This document shows, in pieces, positions 48,316-59,784 of a stretch of 64,000 nt of DNA; positions within the stretch are counted from its first letter, which is position 1; each line of letters begins with the position of its first letter. The position numbers and the translations under genes were made by a program. The stretch lies in NCBI GenBank assembly GCA_933228675.1, contig OW121740.1, positions 8,064,442 to 8,128,441 on the forward strand, in the 5' to 3' direction. Below the pieces are notes generated by a model that searched no databases, was not told where the DNA came from, and saw only the letters and a list, made by a program, of their open reading frames with translations. The DNA is from Stomorhina lunata (taxonomy: Eukaryota > Arthropoda > Insecta > Diptera > Rhiniidae).

Positions 48316-49150
48316 AAATTTTTCGATATAAAAAATTTTCAATGGAAAATTTTTCGATATAAAAAATTTTCAATGGAAAATTTTTCGATATAAAAAATGT
48401 TCGATAGAAAATTTTTTGATATAAAAATTTTTCTATAGAAATTTTTTTGATATAAAAATTTTTCTATAAAAATTTTTTTTGATATAAAAATTTTTCTATA
48501 GAAATTTTTTTATAGAAAATTTTCTATATAAAAATTTTTCTATAGAAAATTTTTCTATATAAAAATTTTTCTATAGAAAATTTTTCTATATAAAAAATTT
48601 TCTATAGAAAATTTTTTCGATATTAAATTTTTTCCATATGAAATTTTTTAGATATAGAAAATTTTTTAGATATAAAAATTTTTCTATAGAAAATTTTATA
48701 GATAGTAAAATTTTTCTATAGGAAATTTTTTTGGTATAAAAAATTTTCTATAGAAAATTTTTTAAATACAAAAATTTTTCTTGGAAAACGTTTTAGATAT
48801 AAAAATTTTTCTTGGAAAATTTTTTAGATATACAAATTTTTCTATAGAAAAATTTCGATATAAAATTTTTTTTTTATAAAAGTTTTTCGATAAAAAAATT
48901 TTCTATATAAACTTTTTCGATATAAAATTTTTTGTATATAAAGTTTTTTAGAAACAAAAATTTTTCTATAGAAAATATTTTAGATAAAAAAATTTCCCTA
49001 TAGAAAATTTTTCAAAATAAAATTTTTCGATATAAAAATTTTCTATACATAATTTTTGATTTTTCTATACAAAATTTTTAATTTAAAAATTTTTTCTATA
49101 GAAAACTTTGATTTAAATATTTGTCAATGGAAAATTTTTTGATTTAAATT
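48316..49150. repeat. Palindromic satellite array, right of Copia
   Basis: Continuation of the 41.6-43.9 kb array with the CGATATAAAAA spacer and TTTCAATGG variant units that match those just left of Copia (43,855-43,900). Units become irregular after about 48,600 and the array fades near 49,150. Confidence 0.92.
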
Positions 49151-50084
49151 TCGTAGTAATAATCATAGTGGAATGCCTATCCCATTTATTTTTTTAATTT
49201 CCCATCCCTGTTTTATACCGTTAAAAGCAAATTGAAAACATAACTGTTTCATCCATTGAATCTGTAGTTGTGACTTTTATAAAAAGATCCTCATGTCTTT
49301 TGCATTCTTTAAATTCGTTCATGCGTTAAAGAAAACGAATTGAAATCTTACATTTAGAGAAATAGATTTTCAAGGTATAAATTTATAGATTTCTTTATTG
49401 ATTTAGAATATTCTATTACGCAGTAGTAAAATACACCGAATCCTTAATAAAGAAATTTAAAAGGCCATAAATTTCCCTTAACTATTTTTCTACGTGTAAT
49501 TCCACACGTTTCTTTGCCCACAAACGAGTCCTTTTCCACACATGTACGAGACTCATGTTACGGTAAACGTGTGTGTTGTGTGTGTGTGTGTGTGTGTACG
49601 GACATTATCCTCCTCATACGAGTATAAACATAAAGATATAAGTTCGTGAGTTTGTTTATGATTTTTAAAACCATAAATAGTCATACAAAAACCCTTTATG
49701 GGTCTATTGGTTGTGGTTTAGACTTTTTATATCTTTTGTGGTAAATTGGAAAGTGCTGAATGTTATTTTTTTGATTCCATATGAAAGTTGCGTTGTGGCT
49801 TAGTTTTTGGTACGAGTTTGAAGTCATAATTTTGTATGGGATTTAATAGTTTTATAAGGTAAAGGATGATGACGAGTTAAGAATTTTGTGGGTGTATTTG
49901 GCTGTTGGGTGGCTTTAAGATACTTTTCTGCTAAATAATGATGATAATAAAAATAACTAAAATTTATGCCATAAATGGCAACATTTAAGAACTGAAAAGG
50001 AAAACTTGATAATAAGCAAAGTCAAGGTTAACTTCCCATTGGAAGATAATGATTTTCACCAAAAAAATATTTAACATTTTTCGA
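49151..50084. other. Non-coding sequence with (GT)n
   Basis: A (GT)n microsatellite at 49,568-49,598 lies in GC-richer sequence (49,490-49,625). No gene is supported. Confidence 0.5.
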
Positions 50085-53000
50085 GGAAAAATAGCTTTAT
50101 CTAAAAAATATTCTATTGAAAAATTTTTTATTTTTATATCTAAAAATTTTTCTATAGAAAAATGTTTGTATTTTAAAAAATTTCTATAGAAAAATTTTTA
50201 TATCTAAAAAATTTTCTATAGAAAAATTTGTATATCCAAAAAATTTTCTATAGAAAAATTTGTATATCTAAAAAATTTTCTATAGAAAAATTTATATATC
50301 TTAAAAAATTTTCTATAGAAACATTTTTATATCTAAAAAATTTTCTATAGAAACATTTTTATATCTAAAAAATTTTATATATTTTTGATAAAAATTTTTC
50401 TATAAAATATTTTTATATCTAAAAAATTTTCTATAGAAACATTTTTATATCTAAAAAATTTTATATATTTTTTATAAAAATTTTTCTATAAAATATTTTT
50501 TTTCTATAGAAAAATTGTTGTATCGAAAAAATTTCTATCGAAAAATTTTTATTCTAACAATTTTTCAATAGAAAAATTTTTATATCTAAAAATTTTTATA
50601 TATTTTTTTTATAAAAATTTATCTAAAAAAAAAATTTTATATCTAAAAAATTTTCTATAGAAAATTTTTGTGTCTAAAAAATTTCTAAGAAAAATTTTTG
50701 TATCTAAAAAATTTCTATAGAACGAAAATTTTTCTATAGAAACATTTTTTTAACGAAAAATTTTCTATAAAAATTTTTTTAAAGAAAAATTTTCTATAGA
50801 AAAATTTTTTTAACGAAAAATTTTTTTTAGAAACTTTTCTTTAACCAAAAATTTTCTATAGAACATTTTTTTAACGAAAAATTTTTTTTAGAAACATTTT
50901 TTTAACCAAAAATTTTCTATAGAAATTTTTTTAACGAAAAATTTTCTATAGAAATTTTTTTTAACGAAAAATTTTCTATAGAAATTTTTTTTTAACCATA
51001 AATTTTCTATAGAAAAATTTTTTTAACGAAAAATTTTCTATAGAAAATTTTTTTTAACGAAAAATTTTATATAGAAAAAATTTTTTAACGAAAAATTTTC
51101 TGTAGAAAAATTTTTTTAACGAAAAATTTTTTTAACGAAAAATTTTCTATACAAAATTTTTTTTAACAAAAAATTTTCTATAGAAAATTTTTTTAACGAA
51201 AAATTATTTATAGAAAATTTTTTTTAACGAAAAATTTTCTATAGAAATTTTTTTTTAACGAAAAATTTTCTATAGAATAATTTTTTTAACGAAAAATTTT
51301 CTATAGAATAATTTTTTTAACGAAAAATTTTCTATAGAATAATTTTTTTAACGAAAAATTTTCTATAGAATAATTTTTTTAACGAAAAATTTTCTATAGA
51401 AAAATTTTTTTAACGAAAAATTTCCTATAGAAAAATTTTTTTAACGAAAAATTTTCTATAGAAAAATTTTTTTAACGAAAAATTTTCTATAGAAACATTT
51501 TTTAACGAAAAATTTTCTATAGAAAATTTTTTTTAACGAAAAATTTTCTATAGAAAATTTTTTTTAACGAAAAATTTTCTATAGAAAATTTTTTTTAACG
51601 AAAAATTTTCTATAGAAAATTTTTTTTAGCGAAAAATTTTCTATAGAAAATTTTTTTTAACGAAAAATTTTCTATAGAAAATTTTTTTTAACGAAAAATT
51701 TTCTATAGAAAATTTTTTTTAACGAAAAATTTTCTATAGAAAAAATTTTTTAACGAAAAATTTTTTTTAACGAAAAATTTTCTATAGAAATTTTTTTTTA
51801 ACGAAAAATTTTCTTTAGAACATTTTTTTTTAACGAAAAACATAACAATTGTTGAAAAGAAAATTTCTCAATATAAAATTTTTTGACACAAAAATTTTTG
51901 TACACAAAATTTTTCGGTATCAAAATTTTTCTATAGAAAATTTTTCGGTATATAAATTTTACGATATAAAAATTTTCAGAAAATTTTATAACTAGTTTTT
52001 TTCTATAGAAAATTTCTATAGAAACCTTTTTACAGAAAGGGTTTTAGTTAAAAATATTTGTTAAGAAAATTTTTTAGATATAAAAATTTTTCTATAGAAA
52101 ATTTTTAAGATATAAACATTTTTCTATAAAAAATTTTTAAGACATACAATTTTTTCTATAAACAATTTTCTAATGGAAAAGTTCTCAATAGAAAATTTGT
52201 TGATATAAAAAATTTTGTATGCAAAATTTTTCGGTATAAAAATTTTGCTATACAAAATTTGTCAGTATTAAAATCTTTCTATTGAAAACTTTTCTAAAAA
52301 AATTTTTCAATATAAAAATTTTTCGATATTAAAATTTTTCTATAGAGAATTTTTTAATATAAAAATTTTTGTCTAGAAAATTTTTCGATATAAAAATTTT
52401 CGTCTAGAAAATTTTTCTGTCAAAAAATTTTCGTTAAAAAAATATTTAGTAGAATTTTTTTTTTTTAAGTTTTCTATAGAAAATTTTCCTTCAAATAAAT
52501 TTTTCTATAGACAATTTTCCTTCAAATAAATTTTTCTATAGAAAATTTTCCTTCAAATAAATTTTTCTATAGAAAATTTTTCATGAAACAAATTTTTATC
52601 AATTAGAGAAAAATGTTTGTTAAAGAAAAATTTTCTATACAAATTTTTTTGTAACAAAAAATTTGCTATAGAAAAAATTTTTTTATCAAAAATTTTTCTA
52701 TAGAAAATTTTTGTCAAAAAAAATGTTTCTTTATTTTGGTGCGAAACAAATTTTCGTTACAAAAATGTTTCTATAGAAAATTTATCATTAAAAAATGTTT
52801 AAATAGGAATCTTATAGCAAATTTAAAGGAATTTTTCTTTAGAAAATCTTTATTTTAAAGGAATTTTTCTATAGAAAATTTTTTGTTAAAAAAGGTCCCA
52901 GAGAAAATTTGTCGTTAAAAAAATTTTTCTATACAAAATTTTTCGTTAAAAATATTTTTCTATAGTAAAATTTTTGTAAAATTAATTTTTCCATAATTTT

Positions 53001-53190
53001 TTTTTTCGGTAGAAAATTATTCTTTAAAAAAATTTTTCTGAAAAAAATTTTTCGTTAAAAAATGTTTATATAAAAATTTGTTGTGAAAAAATTAAGAGTT
53101 AAATAATTTTTCTATAGAAAAAATGTCGTTAAATTTTGTTGTTTTTATAAAAATTTTTTTGTTAGAAAAATTTTTCTATAATTTTTTATA
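50085..53190. repeat. Palindromic satellite array, mosaic of subfamilies
   Basis: Four blocks lie end to end. 50,085-50,720 has an ATCTAAAAAATTTTCTATAG unit. 50,720-51,830 has the TTTAACGAAAAATTTTCTAT unit, as at 38.6-40.1 kb, with 31-bp periodicity and a homogeneous core 51,490-51,730. 51,850-52,430 has CGATATAAAAA-like units, as at 41.6 kb. 52,440-53,190 has CCTTCAAATAAATTTTTC and CGTTAAAAAAATTTTTC units, very diverged. The same subfamilies therefore recur in separate arrays. Confidence 0.92.
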
Positions 53191-53439
53191 AAATATTTTT
53201 TATTCTATTTTGAACATCTCCGTTTTATTATTAAAAAAATCAAAAATAGCGGAAATACTTTTTTGTATTTCCATTTGAAGAGAAAAGGAAACAACTGCAT
53301 TGATTTTTTAAAACATTTGAATCATCTGTTTTTCCCTTTTTAACCCAAAAAAAAAAAAAATAACAACAAATTTTAGCGTCTTTTGAGAATATTCGCCGTA
53401 AAATGAGCAAACAGGAATTCCAATAAGATTTCTCTCTCA

Positions 53440-53990
53440 TTCAATCCCACTCTCACACTCTGTCTCTCTCTAGCACCCACACATTAGCGTGTCATTAAGA
53501 CATTACTAAATAAATCATTGAATGTTGTTGGTGTTGTTAGTGCTATTGTTTTTGTTTTACAAGATTTTTGCAAATGCAACAAAAAATCATCCGAGAGAGA
53601 GAGAGAAACAAGAACAAATCTCTTTCAAACTCGATTTAAGAAAAAAAAGCGAATTAAGTCGGAAAAGTCACAAGAAATAGAAGGAGAGAAAAAGTAAAAA
53701 GTAACTTTTGCTGTTACTGACATCGAGTTAGTTTTTTACTAGAATTTCACTAGTAAGTCACGGAAAAATATTTTAAGTGCAAACGAAAACGATTCATTGA
53801 AATTTTTAAAAATATAAAAACAACAACAAAACACTGCCATTAAATATTTGTTTTAAAAGTTTGTGTTATTGGAAAAATTCTTGTTCGATTTTCTTAACTT
53901 AAATAAAGTTTAATCCCCAAGAAAAGAAATCTAAATTTCAGTGAAAATTTTCTAATCAGAAAAAAATGTAAGTGATTCCAAAGTGGTTTA
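53440..53990 (+). promoter_or_regulatory. Candidate promoter and 5' UTR/first exon of an unseen gene
   Basis: Unlike its surroundings, this stretch has CT-repeats (CTCTCACACTCTGTCTCTC near 53,450), a GAGAGAGAGAGA tract at 53,593-53,605 (a GAGA-factor-like element), and then an A-rich, CAACAACAAAA-containing leader typical of long fly 5' UTRs. It ends at AAAAAAATGTAAGTGATT near 53,963, a strong 5' splice-donor match (GTAAGT). No TATA box, Inr or downstream element could be fixed, and no coding exon follows. This is inference from composition and motif order only. Confidence 0.25.
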
Positions 53991-54439
53991 ACAAGTTTTG
54001 GGAAAAAATGCTCTTGTTTTTTTTTCCAAAAAAAAAATTATAATCTTTGACAAAAGTTTTAAATCAAGCCCCAACTTGTCTGTTCTTGATATTTGTTATT
54101 GTTTTAAAGTCTTAAGTAATTTTGTGGAGTTTCTTGTGAAAAAATCCAAATAAGAAAAAATGTATCAGAATCATGGTAAAAAAAAAAAATATAAAAAAAC
54201 ATTGACAAGAAAAAAACTACAATTTTACAAATAAAGTCATGAAATAAAAACAAGAAAAAAGTAACAAGACAAAAAAAAAACAACAAATTCAAAGCAAACA
54301 AATATCGACAAAAACATGCTTAAGCGGCGAAATTAAAGCAAATGTTGAGAAATATCAACAAGAAGAAGAATAAAACAACAAACACCTCAACTCAAGTGTT
54401 TGTGCACAGATTTCTCTGAGTGTGAGAAATGTGGTCAGA
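53991..54439. other. Non-coding A-rich sequence
   Basis: A-runs and short AAC repeats, with no gene supported. If the preceding stretch is a first exon, this would be the start of its intron. Confidence 0.4.
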
Positions 54440-55198
54440 TTAAGGGGATGTTTAAGAGAAATTGGGAATTGAAGTATTTCATATTATTTTAATTAGGCTT
54501 AAGTCTAGTTCAGCTGAACTGAACCGATCTTAAAAATGTTTATAGCCCATAAAGAACATTTAATTTTAAGAATAATAGTGTAAAAATTTTTGGTCGGAAA
54601 TTTTTGGTTTGGGAGATATAGTGCCTTAAAGTTCCGAAATACAAGTCGATATATCTCTCTTATTTTTGCACCTATAGTTGCAAGTGCTTCAAAATATCTT
54701 TCAGATGAGAAATCTCAATCCCATTAAGGAATAATTAACAAAAATGTTAAATTTTACCCTAGGTTTTTCTACAAAAATGCCCATATTTCGAAAACTAATC
54801 GATATGACGTAAACCATCTTTTAGTATGCCAATAGGCTTAGAGTCACTTTCTGATTTAGCGACGTCAGTCCGTCCGTCTGGCTGGACCCCCATGTAAACC
54901 ATGTAATCAAAGTGCAGGTCGCAATTCTAGAGATAATTTGATGAAATTTATCACAGATGATTTTTTTGATAGTGGGACCATGGCTATTGAAATTCGTCAA
55001 AATCGGTCCATTATTTATGGTACCTTTAATAGGTCCCACTTCCTGGAATTGATATATTGGTTATAAATATCAATATTTTTCATGAAATTTAAAACAAATA
55101 CTACATATCGTGAGCCTATATTCAATACCGCCTATGAACCATTTTTTTAAACACTTTATTGGAAAACTGCTTTTTTATAAAAGAACATATCTTGTAAT
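54440..55198 (-). repeat. Dispersed hairpin-ended repeat, reverse partial copy
   Basis: Bases 54,825-55,135 are the reverse complement of 55,610-55,870 and of 60,740-61,020, including CCTATTGGCATACTAAAAGA (reverse-read), the GTCCGTCCGTCTGGCTGGAC block and ATTTCATGAAAAATATTG. The left limit is uncertain because the segment 54,520-54,800 has no second copy in the window. Confidence 0.65.
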
Positions 55199-55920
55199 AA
55201 CAAGTAAGAAAGTACTATAGTCGGTCAAGCCCGACCATACGATACCCTTCACCACAAATGTCAAAGGTGTTCTTTTTCGTGTATAAAGACAAATATTTGG
55301 TAAATTTTGCCATCATACAAACATATTCTCAAAACTTATACATTTAAGCTGTTTCCGTCGTTTGGACTTATATGAGAGCTAGGGTCAAATGTGGACCGAT
55401 TATGTCGAAATCTGGTAAATTGATTACAGTTATTACAAAAATTATGTATGCAAAAAATAAACTTAAAATTGTCATTGTCTTCGGATTTAGGAGCGTTTTA
55501 GTGAATTTTGTCTCATTTAGCGCGTTTTGAGAAGAGTTTGTATGGGAGCTATGGTCAAATGTGGGCCGATTTTAACGAAATTCGGTACAGTAATTTAGGT
55601 TTACATAAGCAGTATTTGTTTTAAATTTCATGAAAAAATATTGATTTTTGTGGCCAATATATCAATTCCGGGAAGTGGGACCTATGTGAGGTACCGTAAA
55701 TAATAGACCGATTTTGACGAATTCCAATAGCCATGGTCCTATTATCAAAAAAATGATCTGTGCCAAATATCATCAAATTATCTTTAGAATTGCGACCTGT
55801 AGTTTGATTACAAGTTTTACATGGGGGTCCAGCCAGCCAGACGGACATGAAAGTGATTCTAAGCCTATTGGTATACTAAAAGATGGGTCTAACACAAATA
55901 TATGACTTCTATTAAAGTAT
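55199..55920 (+). repeat. Dispersed hairpin-ended repeat, forward copy
   Basis: It begins ACAAGTAAGAAAGTACTATA and GGTCAAGCCCGACCATACGA (a short internal inverted repeat GGTC..GACC) and proceeds through the GAGAGCTAGGGTCAAATGTG and GGGAGCTATGGTCAAATGTG blocks to GGTCCAGCCAGCCAGACGGA. It matches the repeat at 59.8-61.1 kb nearly throughout. It may be a Helitron-like (INE-1/DINE-1 style) non-autonomous element, but no diagnostic 3' end was proved. Coding potential is nil. Confidence 0.7.
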
Positions 55921-55964
55921 TTTGGATATAAAGCACTTTTTTGCCTTTCCTTAAAAATATTTTA

Positions 55965-56404
55965 TTTGGTTCATAGTCGGTATTGAATATAGGCTCACGA
56001 TATGTAAACTTAAATCACTGTACCAAATTTCAATCGATACCCGTTTGACCATATCTCCCATACAAACTCTTCTATCAAAACGCACTAAATGAGACAAAAA
56101 TCCCTAAAACGCTCGTAAATCTGAAGATAATGAGATTCTACAGCGGCATATTTACAGCATATTTGTAACAAGTGTAATCAATTTGCCAAATTTTGAGATA
56201 ATCAAATCACATTTAACCCTAGCTCTCATATAACACTAAATGACGGAAACAGCCTAAATATATAAGTTTTGAGAAAATGTTTGTATGATGGCAAAATTTA
56301 GCAATTATATTGGTTTATATAGGAAAAAGAACGCCTTTGACCTTAGTGATGAAGGGTATCGTATGGTCGGGCTTGACCGTCTCTAGCACTTTCTTACTTG
56401 TTTT
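55965..56404 (-). repeat. Dispersed hairpin-ended repeat, reverse copy forming inverted pair
   Basis: The sequence reads as the reverse complement of the start of the forward copy, ending GGGTATCGTATGGTCGGGCT and ACTTTCTTACTTG at about 56,350-56,401. The forward and reverse copies together make a large foldback (55,199-56,404) with an unpaired centre. Confidence 0.7.
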
Positions 56405-56849
56405 AAGTACAAGTCACAGTTAAAAAGTTAAAAAATTTAAATTTTTTAAAGAATTTTTAGTACTTCCATAAAACTGCCTTTCAGAATAGGACTTTTACCT
56501 AATACGAGGAAAAGGTTACTTCTGACTTTCTTAGTTAAGGTGGTGAAGAGTGTTGCAGATGATTTTTTTCCATTTGAGATGCTTTGTTCTTTTGTTATCT
56601 TGGGGAAGAATTATTTTTATTCAACAGAATGTTCTCGCAAAAATTAGGCACCTCCAAAATCCTTGTGCATGCTGTCTTAGCAGGGGGATTTCTGTTATAT
56701 TTATTTTCCATACATAAAAAATTATAAGAGCATCGACTTGACAGCCTCAACTAACATGTTGAACAATTCCCCTTTGACCAAATTTTCCAAAATAACTCCC
56801 TCTCACATTATCCCTGACCTAGAATTCCACACGGGTTGTTTACCGTATC

Positions 56850-57425
56850 TTCAACTAAGTTGCTCAGGTCCCAGCGATTCGGTTTGTTTTTCCTCAATTG
56901 TCTTAAAATGCCGTCTCTTTAATCTTGGGAGTAGGAAAATATCGCAGGGGATCAAATCTGGTGAATACGGTAGATAAGGCATGATAACAGTGTTGTTTTT
57001 GGCCAAAAAATAACGAACAATCAATGAGGTGTGGACAGGTACATTATTGTGATGCAAAATTGTTTTTCTACAATTTCGGACGTTTTCCTCGTATTGCTTC
57101 ACGCAAGCGCCACATAACTCCAAGATAACACTCCTTATTGACCGTACGACTATGTGGTAATAACTCCTGATGCACTACGCCACGGTAATTGAAAAAGAAA
57201 TTCAGCAAAATCTTTACATTTGATCGAACATGGCATGATTTTTTGGCCTTGGCTCTCCTGGGCTCTTCCATTGGGACGGTTAGACTTTCGTATCAATATC
57301 ATTACCATATACCCATGATTTGTCACCAGTGATGACCCTTTTAATCTGGATCGCCGTTGACGTTATTCAACATTCAGCAATTTTAAAACAAAATCGCCGA
57401 AACGCAAAACATTTCTAACTTGTAA
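56850..57425 (-). pseudogene. Irritans-like mariner transposase fragment
   Basis: The minus strand shows a broken catalytic domain. TGDKSWVYG carries the first Asp (near 57,336). RSNVKILLNFFFNYRGVVHQ and LLPHSRTVNKECYLGVMWRL follow in another frame. Then LHHNNVPVHTSLIVRYFLAK has the second position changed from Asp to Asn (family HHDNAPAHTS), and PYSPDLIPCDIFLLPRLKRR carries the third Asp. At least two frameshifts and several stops separate these parts, and the N-terminal DNA-binding region and both element ends are missing. It is joined directly to a tRNA-like SINE head at 57,441. Confidence 0.85.
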
Positions 57426-57439
57426 ACCTCTCACAGTGA

Positions 57440-57698
57440 ACCGCCGTGGTATAGTAGGTTAGTCATCCGCCTAGCATACCAGAGGTCCCAAGTTCGATCC
57501 TCGGCCAGACCAACTTAAAAACTCATAACTCAGCTAGCCACTGGTTATTGAGTATATGGTGTAAAACTTCTCTTACTAATGCATTTGCCGTTCGGAGCCG
57601 ACGTTAAAACGTAGGTCCCTTTCAATGAGTCTAAAAATAGAAGCGGATGTAGCTCATTGTCTGAGAGAAGTACCCCTTGTTCGAATTGAAATGTTGTC

Positions 57699-57755
<57 letters not shown>
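57440..57755 (+). mobile_element. tRNA-derived SINE with (TA)n tail
   Basis: The head has an exact pol III A box TGGTATAGTAG (57,447-57,457) and an exact B box GTTCGATCC (57,492-57,500), spaced as in a tRNA. An Ala-like anticodon region (CTAGCAT) lies between them. A tRNA-unrelated body (CCGTTCGGAGCCGACGTTAA, AACGTAGGTCCC) follows and ends in a TA microsatellite (57,701-57,755) instead of poly(A). No target duplication was paired because the left flank is the mariner fragment. Confidence 0.75.
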
Positions 57756-57759
<4 letters not shown>

Positions 57760-58025
57760 TTGCTTAAAATCCGTACCATCAGTATCGGGTAGGTGGAATA
57801 AATCTGTGTTATTTTCTCTCAGACGGATCAGATCATATTCATCTAATAATTAAGTTAAAAGAGTTGAACACTAAAGAGAAAGGGAGAGGCTCATCGGTGA
57901 CAATAGGGTATGTCAATGTGGGTTGAGTCACATTGTTCCATCGTTACTACATTGGAATGTGCTCTAACGAAATCAGAGAACTCGTTCCCGATACTCGAAA
58001 TTTCTTACGCAATACTTGTCAATCG
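57756..58025. other. Non-coding sequence
   Basis: No gene or known repeat was recognised; composition is more balanced than in the arrays. Confidence 0.4.
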
Positions 58026-58026
58026 G

Positions 58027-58299
58027 TTAGAGCTCATCTCTTCGCAGTCGATTGGACAGTAGGAAAAAAAAACACACTAAAGAGAAAATTTGTTCTTTAG
58101 TCGTACAGTTTGTATGTGGAATTTGCTTCCCGCAGAAGTTTTCCCAGTCAGTTAAACCACCTATACCATAACCTATTTTCCTAGTTCTAACACAATGCAT
58201 TACATAAGTAGGGGTCATGCCCTGAGAGCTGGTCCTAAACAAAAAAAGATGCCGTTCTATCCATATTAGTTCCCCTTTGAATATTATCTTTTTGGACAT
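58027..58299 (-). other. Unidentified open frame, 90 codons
   Basis: The minus-strand frame begins MSKKIIFKGELIWIERHLFL and includes GIGGLTDWENFCGKQIPHTN. Its base composition is less AT-rich than the surrounding DNA and its residues are varied, so it could be a remnant of a gene or transposon. No domain, splice pattern or second copy was seen, and I do not recognise it. Chance remains likely. Confidence 0.2.
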
Positions 58300-59784
58300 T
58301 TATTATAGATCATTGGGAATTTGTTTCGTTTCTAACATCTGGCATCCCATAGCCGCTATGTTGTACATGTTTTTGTTTATCATTTGTTTTGTGTTCGCTG
58401 TTCTTTGACTTTTCTTCTTTCGGTGGATACAAACGAGATAAAAAAGAGAGTAATATTAAGTAAAGTTTTCTGAGATGAGATGAGAGAGGGAGAACGAGTG
58501 ATGGAATTATGCTCCAATTTATTACATTTTTGTGAATGCCCTCATTGTTTTTGTTTTTAAAACCCCCAAAAAGAGAGAGTGCTTTTGTAAATGTGAGAGT
58601 ATGGGTGAATTTGTTCTTGTTTTGGAGCCTTTTGCTGTGCAATGTGCGTGGACTTTTTGGCTGTGTGTTTGTTTGAGTTGTATGTGTTTCATAGGCTTTT
58701 GGGTTTGAGTGTAACGTTGTTTTTTGCATGCAGTGTATTTTTAGATATTGTATGTGCTTTTGAGTTTAGTTCGGTAACGACCGTTATTACGTTAACACAT
58801 TTTAAGCGGGTTCATTATTGTTAGACAAGAAATTAAAAAAAAAAATTTGTTAACAAGAATAAAACAAAAAAAAAGCATAACGAAATTAGCAAAATATAAA
58901 GATACAAAAGAGTTTTTTTGGATAAAAAATATAAATAAATTTTCAAAAAGGAAAAAATTAAAAAAAAAAATATTGAAAAAAAAATTTAAAAAAATTTTTG
59001 AAAAAAAAAATTTTAAAGAAAAATTTTTGAAAAAATCAAAAAAAAATTTTTGAAAAAAAAAATTATAAAAAATTGAAGTTAAATAAAATATTTAAAAAAA
59101 ATTTTTGAAATTATATCAAGAATTTAAAGAAAAATTTTTTGAAAATTCTTAAATTGTGCATGAAAGTCACTAAAATTTAAAAAGTGTTTTTCTTATTAAA
59201 AATAGGAATATTAACCCTAAAACGTCATTTCCGACTAAATCGAGTTAATCTCTATACGTAAGTTTCTGAACGTGCTAAAGCAAGTGATTTGGAATTTTTC
59301 CAAAAATTGTGCAACCAAAAAATCTGATTTAGTTTAAAACAAAAGTTTGGAAAAATATTAAAAAAAATTATTTAATTAAAAAAATAACGAAAAAACAACT
59401 TAATTGTGTGGATTTCAATATTAAAAACCATTTAAAAATCAACCAGCTCTTCTTAATTTGCATTAATTTCAACATTTCAGCCATAAAAGGTGGTTTTCAA
59501 ATCAAAAGTTTTATTTTTAATTAATCTTAGCTTTTTTTTAGTTATAATAAATTTTTTATGATTATTAAATTTAGAGTAAATTTTTATGAGTTTTAATGCT
59601 AATGAATATTTAAAATTTTTTTGTTGAAAAATTTAAATTTATGAAAGAGAATGTCATTTGAGATTTTTTTTTTTGAAAATTAAAAAAAAACCGAAACGGA
59701 AGCTGCAAGTTGTTGTAATTTTTTTTTTTGAAAACATGGTTTGAGTGCAAAATTTTTCATTGTTTTCAAAAAAAAAAAAAAAAC
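58300..59784. other. Non-coding sequence, partly low complexity
   Basis: 58,300-58,800 has GAGAG-rich and TGTGTTTG-rich stretches, with a 139-codon minus frame of low complexity (58,310-58,729) that is probably chance. 58,830-59,150 is an A/T low-complexity block of AAAAAATTTTTGAAA type. 59,150-59,784 shows nothing identifiable. Confidence 0.45.

Noticed and set aside
58310..58729. 139-codon minus-strand frame
   Set aside because: Rich in Thr, Lys, Ser and Asn with no recognisable domain, and it lies over GA- and TG-rich simple sequence; probably chance.
58847..59053. Lys/Phe-rich 68-codon frame
   Set aside because: It is a product of A/T low-complexity sequence.
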